The notes under the pieces are model-generated. The model did no database searches. It saw only the letters and a program-made list of their open reading frames with translations, and was not told where the DNA came from. Below, piece after piece: positions 6,439 to 12,546 of a stretch of DNA of 22,914 bases. The position numbers and the translations under genes were made by a program. Position 1 is the stretch's first letter, and every line of letters begins with the position of its first letter. Source of the DNA: a virus; IMG/VR virus record IMGVR_UViG_3300036768_001045, positions 1 to 22,914 of that record; one strand, 5' to 3'.

Positions 6439-6468
6439 TGGTAGCACGATGGTAGCAGCGTGGTAGCA
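6439..6468 (+). repeat. Three tandem TGGTAGCA repeats, 11-bp period
   Basis: TGGTAGCA begins at 6439, 6450 and 6461, an exact 11-bp period, so all copies face one side of the helix. This is a typical layout for protein-binding iterons or recombinase arm sites. No integrase was recognised in the window. The stretch lies in a region without protein genes. Confidence 0.55.
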
Positions 6469-6505
6469 GACTCCCGTAACCCGTTGAACTGCCGCCGGTT
6501 TGTCT

Positions 6506-6604
6506 GGCTACCCCAGGATTTTATGTCTTGGGGTCAAGCCGCGATCGTCGTCCTAGTGCATTTTCGATCGGGCCACGCGCGCTCCCGGTCGCGTAGATGC
6601 ACTA
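6506..6604. repeat. Two further dyads at the 3' side of the replication operon
   Basis: First dyad, 6506-6540: GGCT...AGCC outside and CCCCAGGA with TCTTGGGG inside (one G-U pair). Second dyad, 6554-6604: TAGTGCAT with ATGCACTA outside and CGATCGGG with CCCGGTCG inside (one G-U pair), loop CCACGCGCGCT. They lie just past the stop of the leftward helicase-loader-like gene but have no T tract in that direction. AGTGCATTT occurs again at 6616. From 6406 to 6630 I see no protein gene. Confidence 0.5.
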
Positions 6605-6630
6605 CGGCGATGTCCAGTGCATTTGCAGGC

Positions 6631-7170
6631 CTAGTTCCCGCGCTCCTCGTCGTCCGGCATCGGCCTGCCGAGCCGGTACGCAAGCCGCTGCAGGGCGCCG
6701 AGTATCTCCTGGCGGTCCTCGTCGCTCGGGCCGGGTGGTGGCAGCTGTGGCGCGCTTGGCTCCAGCTCGATCCACTCGCACCGGATGCGGCCCTCGACCA
6801 GAGCCTCGGCCACCAGGCGGTCGTAACAGCGCCGGAACGTGCGGTAGAGCTCATCATCACGCAGCCGCGTGCCCTCGGCGAGGCCCAGCGCCTGGAGGGC
6901 GAGTGATGGCATGCGTTTGCCGCGCCTTGCAAGGTCCCAGGCCTCCTCCGGCCCGGGCCAGGCGTCGTCGAGCGCCCGCACGATCGCGATCCAGGACACC
7001 CGCTCGCCTCGTGCTGCGATGCGGGTGATGGCATTACGCAGCTCCAGTGGTCCGAGCCCATACGGGGCGAGTTGGGCGCCGATGAGGACCGCGGTCTGCC
7101 GCTCGATCTGGAGGCCGTGGAACGACGCCGCGGCCATAATTGCGTCAGCTAGCGTGTCTACCGTTGCCAT
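6631..7170 (-). CDS. Putative replicative helicase loader
   Basis: This 179-residue protein follows the initiator-like gene, as lambda P follows O. The N-terminal half is helical with a winged-helix-like start (TLADAIMAAASFHGLQIERQTAVLIGAQLAPYGLGPLELRNAITRIA). The block PGPEEAWDLA followed by DDELYRTFRRCYDRLVAEA resembles phage proteins with the pattern 'PgPEEAWa ... a...fre.YerLv', which often sit beside initiator or DnaB genes. The C-terminus is Pro-rich then helical. I found no ATPase motif, so it is not a DnaC-type AAA loader. AGGAGGT lies before the ATG, and the start overlaps the initiator gene by 26 bases. The role is inferred from context and a remembered pattern, so it is moderate at best. 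Confidence 0.65.
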   Translation of the reverse strand: MATVDTLADAIMAAASFHGLQIERQTAVLIGAQLAPYGLGPLELRNAITRIAARGERVSWIAIVRALDDAWPGPEEAWDLARRGKRMPSLALQALGLAEGTRLRDDELYRTFRRCYDRLVAEALVEGRIRCEWIELEPSAPQLPPPGPSDEDRQEILGALQRLAYRLGRPMPDDEERGN

Positions 7171-8296
7171 TGTGACCTCCTGTCTTTGGCTGTGGGGCGA
7201 AGATTAGGCCGTGCTCGATTGCCCACTCAATCCCCTCCACGATCTCCCGCCTCTGCTGCTCCCACTCGCGGGCGAATGCCGGCCTCCAGTCGCGCATCTC
7301 GACCAACAGCACCTCGCAGTCCCGGAGCAGCAGCGAGAGCGGATGCCGTGCCCGCATGTGGATGCCGCCGGCGCGTGCGACATACCAGGCAGCCAGCTTC
7401 GGCGCGTCTTCGGCTCCGACCCGACGCACCAGCTGCAGACACATAGAGTTGGTCCGCGCGTTCCGTGGTGGGCGGGATCCGTAGCGCTGCTCGTAGGCCG
7501 ATGCGTATGCCTCCCAGGTCTCCGACCCTGGGGCCCCCTGGGGTTGCGCTACGGGGTGGTGTATTTCTGGGCTGACAGCCGGCAGATTTTCATGGCACGC
7601 GCTAGGCGCACCAGATTCGGTTATAGGCAACGTTTGCGGCCCCCCCGCTACCGCGGGCCTAGTCGGGGTGCGTTTTCGCGTTCTGGGCGATTTCTGGCGC
7701 TGTGGTGGCGGTGTGTGTCCGGTAGCCGTAATGGGACTTTCGGATGTGGCTACCTGGTCACTGGTCGGTGTGCGAGGCATCGTCGGGGTCGGATCGCAAT
7801 CCGAGTTGGCGTGCACTTCGGTGCGCGAAAAATTGTCGCGCGTCCCGCTGAGCTTTAGCTCAGCGGAAACATTCAAACCTACTAGCGATAGGTTATTCTC
7901 ACTATTCCGGTTTGTATCTAGTATCGTAGTAGGATGTGGGGGGGATAAAGGAAGGGGGTTATAGGGGGGAACCATCAAGGGGGGGCCGGCGCACAAAATT
8001 TGTGTGGACAGAATTGGTGTCGCCGGTGACACTAGTATGGTGTCACCAGTGACACTATTGGTGTCACCCATGACACTGGTGGCAGCCCAGAGCTGCCCGC
8101 GGCGCTCAACGGCACCCGTTGCCTCCAGGCGCCGGAGCGCATGCAGGATCGGCCGCATCGACGCTCGCAGCAAGCGGGCGAGACGGTACGCCGACGTCGG
8201 CCCGTATGCCGCGATTGCCACTGCGACCATCTGGTGCGCTCTGGACACCGGCAGCCCAGCCGCCCACTCGATCACGTGCCGTAGATCGTGTCTCAT
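7145..8296 (-). CDS. Replication initiator-like protein carrying the origin (lambda O-like layout)
   Basis: Three parts are visible in 383 residues. Residues 1-72 form a winged-helix DNA-binding domain (HQMVAVAIAAYGPTSAYRLARLLRASMRPILHALRRLEATGAVERRG). Residues 72-260 are low in complexity (Pro, Ser, Thr, Asn) and are encoded by DNA with origin features: three iterons, G tracts and an AT-rich stretch. Residues 260-360 form a conserved helical domain: SETWEAYASAYEQRYGSRPPRNARTN, then KLAAWYVARAG and RHPLSLLLRDCEVLLVEMRDW, as in many phage replication proteins that contact the helicase or its loader. The order DNA-binding domain, origin, interaction domain is that of lambda O. The start overlaps the upstream stop (ATGA) with GGAGGTG before it. 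The N-terminal domain probably binds the iterons in its own gene. Confidence 0.75.
   Translation of the reverse strand: MRHDLRHVIEWAAGLPVSRAHQMVAVAIAAYGPTSAYRLARLLRASMRPILHALRRLEATGAVERRGQLWAATSVMGDTNSVTGDTILVSPATPILSTQILCAGPPLMVPPYNPLPLSPPHPTTILDTNRNSENNLSLVGLNVSAELKLSGTRDNFSRTEVHANSDCDPTPTMPRTPTSDQVATSESPITATGHTPPPQRQKSPRTRKRTPTRPAVAGGPQTLPITESGAPSACHENLPAVSPEIHHPVAQPQGAPGSETWEAYASAYEQRYGSRPPRNARTNSMCLQLVRRVGAEDAPKLAAWYVARAGGIHMRARHPLSLLLRDCEVLLVEMRDWRPAFAREWEQQRREIVEGIEWAIEHGLIFAPQPKTGGHNGNGRHAS
7845..7866. repeat. Perfect palindrome at the distal edge of the origin region
   Basis: CCGCTGAGCT and AGCTCAGCGG form a 10-bp perfect stem around TT. It sits directly beside the AT-rich stretch inside the initiator-like gene. 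Confidence 0.6.
7867..8078. other. Predicted replication origin inside the initiator gene
   Basis: From right to left: three iterons (8016-8078); a short palindrome CACAAA-A-TTTGTG (7992-8004); four G tracts on the plus strand (7938-7985); and an AT-rich stretch (7867-7935, about 37% GC by hand count in an otherwise GC-rich block). Lambda-type origins have the same order of iterons then an AT-rich unwinding region inside the O gene. The coding sequence here is of low complexity, so the DNA seems to be constrained more than the protein. Confidence 0.65.
8016..8078. repeat. Three origin iterons with internal dyad symmetry
   Basis: Copies start at 8016 (GGTGTCGCCGGTGACACTA), 8039 (GGTGTCACCAGTGACACTA) and 8060 (GGTGTCACCCATGACACTG), at 23 and 21 bases. 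Each contains GTGTCAC-2-GTGACAC; the middle copy is a perfect dyad and the outer two have one mismatch. Spacing near two helical turns puts the copies on one face. Likely binding sites for the dimeric initiator encoded by the same gene. Confidence 0.75.
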
Positions 8297-8937
8297 TGTC
8301 CACCTCCTAGTGCGCGCTCAATATCACGGAGGGCCAGGGCAGCCAACAGCCCGAGCCTGCCCAGGATCTCCAGGCGCGCGCGCTGCGTGATCAGCCGCGC
8401 CCGCGCCCTCTCGCGCCAGACAAGCCACCGCCACTCGCCACGACCTAGCCGATTGGCTGCAGCAATCAGCCACCTCGGCCTCACACGGCGCGCGGCTTCG
8501 CCGAGCCAGTGGCTCGCGACAGGCGCGCTCTGCCCCCACCTTGTCCGTCGCAATGCGAGATATCGCTTGGCCGGCTCGACCATCCACGGGTGCTCGATGC
8601 GCACGTCAGCCAGGTGCCGCGCATGCTCTGCGGCGATGCTGCGGATCAGGACATCGAACTCCTCTGGCTGCATGCGCATGCCGGCGGCCATGGCCTGGAT
8701 GGCCCACGGGTCCCACTGGTCGATCTCGGCGGCGTCGGTATATCCGAGGGCGGCATCCAGCAGCGCCGTGTGCGCCATCGCATGCCAGAGCTCCTCGTAT
8801 TCCGATCTGTGGCGAGGCCGCGGCGGCACGATATCGCCCTCGTAGCGCTGATATCGTGGGCCGACACGAGCCGATCGGGGCCCGAATTTGCCGAGCCGGA
8901 GGCCATAGCTACGTCGTGATTGCGGTTTGCCTGTCAT
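8293..8937 (-). CDS. First gene of the replication block, function unknown
   Basis: I do not recognise this 214-residue protein. It is basic at the N-terminus (TGKPQSRRSYGLRLGKFGPRS), then has a helical core (EYEELWHAMAHTALLDAALGYTDAAEIDQWDPWAIQAMAAGM), and a C-terminal half very rich in Arg, Trp and Ala (GRGEWRWLVWRERARARLITQRARLEILGRLG). That suggests a nucleic-acid-binding or protein-interaction role. The start is uncertain: ATG at 8937 or GTG at 8955, neither with a ribosome site. A weak TTGACC-17-CATTTG pair would place the transcript start near 8939, so a leaderless message from 8937 is possible. It overlaps the initiator gene at ATGA and is divergent from the early operon. Confidence 0.65.
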   Translation of the reverse strand: MTGKPQSRRSYGLRLGKFGPRSARVGPRYQRYEGDIVPPRPRHRSEYEELWHAMAHTALLDAALGYTDAAEIDQWDPWAIQAMAAGMRMQPEEFDVLIRSIAAEHARHLADVRIEHPWMVEPAKRYLALRRTRWGQSAPVASHWLGEAARRVRPRWLIAAANRLGRGEWRWLVWRERARARLITQRARLEILGRLGLLAALALRDIERALGGGQ

Positions 8938-8992
8938 GGCGCGGCCAAATGCCACGATCTGCGGCGATGGTCAACGGCGATTCAAGCCGCTC

Positions 8993-9021
8993 TTGACATA
9001 TGTCACGGATTGCGGCACAAT
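8993..9021 (+). promoter_or_regulatory. Main early promoter (rightward)
   Basis: TTGACA, a 17-base spacer and CACAAT. The likely start is near 9028, 39 bases before the first gene of the early operon. The palindrome TGACATATGTCA covers the -35 box and GCGGCA-CAA-TGCCGC covers the -10 box, so both boxes lie inside dyads. This promoter probably drives all eight genes up to the terminator near 12500. Confidence 0.7.
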
Positions 9022-9052
9022 GCCGCCAATCATTGGCGCCAACCGTTGGCGC
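8994..9052. promoter_or_regulatory. Cluster of four operator-like palindromes
   Basis: TGACATATGTCA (8994-9005); GCGGCA-CAA-TGCCGC (9012-9026); CCAAT-C-ATTGG (9026-9036); GCGCCAAC-C-GTTGGCGC (9036-9052). The last two share the half-site TTGG in alternating orientation. All are perfect. Their position over and just after the promoter suggests tight repression of the early operon, by a regulator not identified here with certainty. Confidence 0.6.
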
Positions 9053-9066
9053 GGAAGGAGGTTGGT

Positions 9067-9813
9067 ATGGACGAGACGAGAGAGGTTCAGGTTTCGGAGC
9101 CGGCAGCACCGCCGGCCCCCCCGCCAGTGATCGGCGGCGGTGTGGCCACGATCGAGCAGGCCAGAACCGTCGCCAAGGAGCTGGCGCGCGTGGTCGAGGA
9201 GTGCGGCTTGTATGTCGTACTCCGAGGCAGCCAGCGCCACGTCCGCGTCGAGGGCTGGCTAACCCTCGGCGCGATGCTGGGCCTCACGGCCAGGGAGGTC
9301 TCGTGCACCGAGTCCGACGGCGTCTATACCGCCGTCGTCGAGGTCGTAAACTCCCGTGGCCACGTACTCGCCCGCGCGTCGGCCGAGTGCGGCGCGCCCG
9401 ACGAGCTTGACCGGCACGGGCGCCCGGTCTGGTCCGAGCGGCCGCGGTATGCACGTCGCGGCATGGCGGTGACGAGGGCCACGTCGCGGGCCCTCAGAAT
9501 GGCCCTCGGGTGGATCATGCCGCTCGCGGGCTACAGCGGCACACCGGCCGAGGACGTGGAGCCCATCCGGGACCAAATCGAGGCCGAGGCCGAGCAGCGG
9601 CCGCAGCGGCCCCAGAAGCCGAAGCCACGGCCCGCTGCACAGCCCACCGACGACGAGCACCGGTGGGAGACGGCGATCTCGGCCATCCACGAGGCCGAGC
9701 GGCTCGTGGGGATGAAGGAGACGCCGGAGGCCACACTCCGGCAGCAGGGGATCGAGTGGTGTAGACGGTACTATGCCGAGCTGCGTGCTCGGCTCGAAGC
9801 GATGGAGGTGTAG
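9067..9813 (+). CDS. Conserved phage protein, possible single-strand annealing recombinase
   Basis: First gene of the early operon, 248 residues. The core (about 45-165) reads VVLRGSQRHVRVEGWLTLGAMLG, then VYTAVVEVVNSRGHVLARASAEC, then RRGMAVTRATSRALRMALGWIMPLAGYSGTPAED. I recall this 'W..lg..lGl ... maqTRA.sRAlR...g.i..lAGy..tPaEe' pattern from phage proteins of unknown or recombination-linked function. The 'TRA..RALR...G' helix is reminiscent of Rad52/RecT-type annealing proteins. A Pro/Lys-rich linker (190-210) leads to a helical tail. The Cas4/AddB-like nuclease in the same operon supports a recombination pair, but this is inference. The ATG follows AGGAGG by five bases. Confidence 0.75.
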   Translation: MDETREVQVSEPAAPPAPPPVIGGGVATIEQARTVAKELARVVEECGLYVVLRGSQRHVRVEGWLTLGAMLGLTAREVSCTESDGVYTAVVEVVNSRGHVLARASAECGAPDELDRHGRPVWSERPRYARRGMAVTRATSRALRMALGWIMPLAGYSGTPAEDVEPIRDQIEAEAEQRPQRPQKPKPRPAAQPTDDEHRWETAISAIHEAERLVGMKETPEATLRQQGIEWCRRYYAELRARLEAMEV

Positions 9814-9815
9814 CC

Positions 9816-10094
9816 ATGAGCCGGCCCAGGAGTTTCCCAGAGCTGCCGATGTACATCAAGCAGATCCTGCGGGATCGCGACATCGGGGCGTATATGGAGC
9901 GGCACCCCGACGCGGAGCCGCACGACGCGATGCTGGCGGTCATCGACCGGCTGCGTCGCGAGATCGAGATCCTAATCGACGCGCTACACAAGGCGCAGCA
10001 CGCGCTCGATGCGGCTGCGAAGCCGTACATCGACGCGTCGCGCGCGATTGATCGAGTGTTTGCAGAAATAGCTGAAATGGAGAGGGAGGTATAG
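9816..10094 (+). CDS. Small helical early protein, function unknown
   Basis: A 92-residue protein starting two bases after the previous stop, with GGAGGTG upstream. The first 35 residues (RPRSFPELPMYIKQILRDRDIGAYMERHPDAE) are polar. From residue 45 it is one long amphipathic helix, DRLRREIEILIDALHKAQHA continuing to the end, and probably a coiled coil. No family was recognised. It may be a dimerising partner of the neighbouring recombination proteins; there is no direct evidence. Confidence 0.7.
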   Translation: MSRPRSFPELPMYIKQILRDRDIGAYMERHPDAEPHDAMLAVIDRLRREIEILIDALHKAQHALDAAAKPYIDASRAIDRVFAEIAEMEREV

Positions 10095-10096
10095 TC

Positions 10097-10279
10097 ATGA
10101 GGATGACTTTCATCACGTTGACGTTTTGTCCAGCATGCAAGACTTGGCACAACAAGGATGCGGATATCATCGCCTGGCGCGAGCACCAATTTTGGTGTTC
10201 CGCGCACCCGGAGCCAGTCCAGTGTACCGGCACGACGTCGTTCCCACGGATCGACTTTGGGGAGGCTGAGCAATGCTAG
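10097..10279 (+). CDS. Small zinc-ribbon-like protein
   Basis: A 60-residue protein with GGGAGG upstream. Metal-binding residues are likely: Cys11-x2-Cys14-x3-His18 (CPACKTWH) and Cys34-x2-His37 (CSAH), with Cys43 as a further candidate. Such short zinc-ribbon proteins are common between phage early genes; their role is mostly unknown. The stop lies inside the start of the nuclease gene, a seven-base overlap that suggests coupled translation. Confidence 0.7.
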   Translation: MRMTFITLTFCPACKTWHNKDADIIAWREHQFWCSAHPEPVQCTGTTSFPRIDFGEAEQC

Positions 10280-11169
10280 TCGAGCGACTTATTTACGAAG
10301 CAGAGTCAAGTCGCGAGCCGCGGCCATCCAAACCTGGCGCGTGGAACATCGGACGCTGTGTGCGGATGCTGTGGGCGGGTGCCCACGGTATCCCGCCCAC
10401 CGACCCACCGAGCGGCAGGCAGGTGATGTCATTCGACCTCGGCAGCCGCATCGAGGACGCGATCATGCAATACCTGGCGCAGGCCGGCATCGGCCACATC
10501 CGGCCCCTAGGCCGTGAGGACGCGGTACATGTGCCCTGGCTCGGGGCATCCGTGCGGCCCGACGCGCTCGTGGAGCTCGACCGCGAGCTCACGTGGCCCG
10601 ACGAACTCGGGCTCGTGACGGTCGCGGGCCTCGACTACCAGCAGCCGCCCAAGCCAGGAGAGCTAGTGGTGCTCGAGGTCAAGTCGATGTCCGATTATGC
10701 GTTCGACCGGGCGTGTCGAGGTGTAGTCGACGACGCCTACCTGGCGCAGTGTCAAGTCTACATGCACGCCCTCGACTGCCGGTGGGCGCTGCTCGTCGCG
10801 TACCGCAAGGAGACCAGTCACTTGGCCGAGGTCTGGATCCCGCGGAGCGAGCTCATCATCGACGGCCTGCGCGCCAAGGCGGAATGGGCCTTTGCTGACC
10901 GATGCCCGCCGCGGCCCTACGACCTGGAGTCCGCATGCCCCGGCATCGCCGAAGGGCGCTGTGTCGGTGGCCGCACACCAGGCCGGGGGCAGCCACATGC
11001 GGAATGCGGCGGCACGGGGCTCATGCCGGGCGGACCGTACATCCCCAGCTATCCGTGCGGGTACTGTGATTACCGGACCTGGTGCTGGGGAGAGCTAGAG
11101 GCCGTCGTGGCACGCATCGGGTCGCGATGGGTGCCACGATTCCGTCCGCGAAACGGAGGTGGAGCATGA
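10273..11169 (+). CDS. Cas4/AddB-like PD-(D/E)XK exonuclease with Fe-S cluster ligands
   Basis: A 298-residue nuclease. Motifs in order: Glu61 (GSRIEDAI), Asp97 (RPDALVEL), Glu135-x-Lys137 (VLEVKS), and the helix YLAQCQVYMHAL with Gln159 and Gln161, equal to the 'Y..Q...Y' motif of RecB-type nucleases. Four cysteines match the Cas4/AddB/Dna2 iron-sulfur pattern: Cys29 near the N-terminus, and Cys262-x2-Cys265-x5-Cys271 (YPCGYCDYRTWC). In phages such enzymes usually act in recombination or end processing, often with an annealing protein, which the first gene of this operon could be. There is no cas1 or CRISPR array nearby, so a CRISPR role is unlikely. GGAGG lies seven bases before the ATG. 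Confidence 0.85.
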   Translation: MLVERLIYEAESSREPRPSKPGAWNIGRCVRMLWAGAHGIPPTDPPSGRQVMSFDLGSRIEDAIMQYLAQAGIGHIRPLGREDAVHVPWLGASVRPDALVELDRELTWPDELGLVTVAGLDYQQPPKPGELVVLEVKSMSDYAFDRACRGVVDDAYLAQCQVYMHALDCRWALLVAYRKETSHLAEVWIPRSELIIDGLRAKAEWAFADRCPPRPYDLESACPGIAEGRCVGGRTPGRGQPHAECGGTGLMPGGPYIPSYPCGYCDYRTWCWGELEAVVARIGSRWVPRFRPRNGGGA

Positions 11170-11414
11170 GACTCGACACTCGGGATATCCGGCTAGCGCG
11201 CGGGCTCGTGCGCCGATGGGCGCGCGACCTGGCTACGGCGATGCTCCGCCGCGCCGAACACGACCCGCGGGTGCTCGCCGGTAGACGGGAGCACTACCTG
11301 GCGCGAATCGGGCACGATGTGATCATCTGCACTGATGTGCTCGATGAGGACGGCGAGCTCGTGTGGGTATATCGGTACCTATTAGACGGAGGTGACTATG
11401 CCTGGGTGCAATGA
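11166..11414 (+). CDS. Small early protein, function unknown
   Basis: An 82-residue protein beginning in an ATGA overlap with the nuclease stop, with GGAGG upstream. The N-terminal half is Arg-rich and helical (RDIRLARGLVRRWARDLATAMLRRAEHD). The C-terminal half looks beta-rich and acidic (HDVIICTDVLDEDGELVWVYRYLLDGGDYAWVQ). No known family was recognised. It overlaps the next gene by 17 bases, so it is clearly part of the translated operon. Confidence 0.7.
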   Translation: MRLDTRDIRLARGLVRRWARDLATAMLRRAEHDPRVLAGRREHYLARIGHDVIICTDVLDEDGELVWVYRYLLDGGDYAWVQ

Positions 11415-11697
11415 GTGGCTCACATACCCGGAGGCCGCGGCACGCCTTGGGACCACCGTCCAGGGCGTGCAACGGCTCGTGCGGCTCGGTGCCATCGAGG
11501 CGCAGGATCGGCGCATTCGAGCAGCCAGCGTGGAGGACTACATCCGCGAGGGGTCCGCAATCGTGCCGGGTGTGTTCCGGCGGCTCATCGTGCAGCTGCC
11601 ACCGGACTTGGCCGAGCAGCTCCGGCAGGCGGCACAGGAGCGGGGCACCTCGATGTCCGAGGTGATTCGACAGGCGCTCAGGGAGGCCTTGTCATGA
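11398..11697 (+). CDS. DNA-binding protein: excisionase/MerR-type HTH joined to a ribbon-helix-helix
   Basis: The 99-residue product joins two DNA-binding folds. Residues 7-50 (WLTYPEAAARLGTTVQGVQRLVRLGAI ... RRIRAASVEDYI) match the excisionase/MerR-like helix-turn-helix: 'Lt..eAA..Lgvs...v.rl...G.I ... r...r.s.edi..yi'. Residues 61-99 (RRLIVQLPPDLAEQLRQAAQ, then ERGTSMSEVIRQALREAL) match the Arc/CopG ribbon-helix-helix. The start is the ATG five bases after GGAGG; the in-frame GTG six bases earlier overlaps the ribosome site. It is the only clear transcription-factor-like gene in the early operon and so the best local candidate to bind the palindromes at the early promoter. That link is inference. 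Confidence 0.8.
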   Translation: MPGCNEWLTYPEAAARLGTTVQGVQRLVRLGAIEAQDRRIRAASVEDYIREGSAIVPGVFRRLIVQLPPDLAEQLRQAAQERGTSMSEVIRQALREALS

Positions 11698-12131
11698 ATG
11701 GGAAGCTCTGGACAGTCTACAAAATTGTGCGCGTCGATGGGGACGCGTATGCATCGATATCGTTCTCCGAGGGGGACCCATTACACGTACGGTATTGCCC
11801 CGGACAGTGGAGCTACGCGCCTGAGGAGATGAGCAGGGCCGGATACAATCTATGCGTGTTCACGGCTCTCTCCTACGCACTCGACTTCATCGCTGGCTGT
11901 GAGCTCCCGCCTGGCTGTGAAGTATGGCGGTGTGAGGCCCAGGATCTGCGCGTGCCCCGCGTCCCCAGTCTCGGCGAACCGTGCGCCACAACAATTCTGC
12001 GAGCGCTGCCGGTCGGTGCCTGGCCGATGGGCACGGTATTCGCCCGTGCCGTGCGGCTGGTCGAAAGGATGCCTGGGATCACGCGCTGTGAGCAGTGCGG
12101 AGCGGTGAGGTGGCATCATGGCACGGTGTGA
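11694..12131 (+). CDS. Early protein with C-terminal CxxC, function unknown
   Basis: A 145-residue protein that starts in an ATGA overlap with the previous stop; GGGAGG lies upstream. The core YCPGQWSYAPEEMSRAGYNLCVFTALSYALDFIAGC, followed by CEVWRCEAQDL, has the feel of small phage proteins with a 'Y..G..y.p.e....g..l.vf.s...A..f' pattern, but I cannot name the family. Residues 132-141 hold CEQCGAVRWH, a possible half zinc site. There are eight cysteines in all, a high count for a cytoplasmic protein. Function is unknown. Confidence 0.7.
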   Translation: MNGKLWTVYKIVRVDGDAYASISFSEGDPLHVRYCPGQWSYAPEEMSRAGYNLCVFTALSYALDFIAGCELPPGCEVWRCEAQDLRVPRVPSLGEPCATTILRALPVGAWPMGTVFARAVRLVERMPGITRCEQCGAVRWHHGTV

Positions 12132-12456
12132 TCTCTGTTGGGCCGGCCTCGGGCTCTGGGTATACCTGTATCTCGACGCCGAGCACGGAGAGGCCGTGCA
12201 AGAGATGACGCTGAGCCTCGCGACGCTCGCGATTCACGCCGTCGGCGGCTCGATGTCTCCCGGCTGGGGCAAGGACCCGGCTGATCTGATCGAGGACGTC
12301 CACGGCATCGGGCACCGTATCGTGGAGCGGTATGCGCGATTGCTACTGGAGCGCGCGGAGCTGGCGTGCCGCCAGGCGCGGGAGGCAGGCGATGCAGCGC
12401 GGGCGCGGGGCATTCAGACCAACATCGATCTCCTGCAGCTCGCGCGCGCGGTATAG
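12118..12456 (+). CDS. Last gene of the early operon, function unknown
   Basis: A 112-residue protein overlapping the previous gene by 14 bases. It opens with CDLC, which with the CxxC-type ending of the upstream protein may reflect a shared zinc-binding habit. The rest is helical: HGEAVQEMTLSLATLAIHAVGG and then YARLLLERAELACRQAREAGDAARARGIQTNIDLLQLARAV. The ribosome site is weak (GTGAGGTGG). A bidirectional terminator follows 40 bases after the stop. No family was recognised. Confidence 0.65.
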   Translation: MARCDLCWAGLGLWVYLYLDAEHGEAVQEMTLSLATLAIHAVGGSMSPGWGKDPADLIEDVHGIGHRIVERYARLLLERAELACRQAREAGDAARARGIQTNIDLLQLARAV

Positions 12457-12493
12457 ACAAGAAGGCAGAGCCGCGCTGCGCCCCGGCCACAAA

Positions 12494-12523
12494 AAAGCCC
12501 CCGCGGGTGACCACGGGGGCTTT
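12494..12523. terminator. Bidirectional terminator between converging operons
   Basis: AAAGCCCCCG and CGGGGGCTTT form a perfect 10-bp stem around a 10-base loop. Six A residues on the left and three T on the right make it usable from both sides. It separates the rightward early operon from the leftward small genes. Confidence 0.85.
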
Positions 12524-12546
12524 GGGTGGCGGTGGGGTGGGGCCGG

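Noticed and set aside
6053-6447. Minus-strand open frames over the small-RNA cassettes
   Set aside because: They are antisense to promoters and terminators, lack ribosome sites, and have compositions dictated by hairpin arms.
6470-6500. tRNA fragment or attachment core
   Set aside because: Some bases recall an anticodon and T-arm, but no cloverleaf can be drawn and the T-loop consensus is missing. No complete tRNA was seen anywhere in the window.
6460-6906. Plus-strand open frame entering the helicase-loader-like gene
   Set aside because: No ribosome site; most of it is antisense to a better-supported gene, and it runs through the dyads.
8920-9066. Upstream extension of the first early gene
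   Set aside because: The extension would cross the promoter and its dyads. The ATG at 9067 has an ideal ribosome site.
10273-11169. CRISPR adaptation gene cas4
   Set aside because: The nuclease has the Cas4/AddB pattern, but there is no cas1, cas2 or array, and it lies in a phage early operon.
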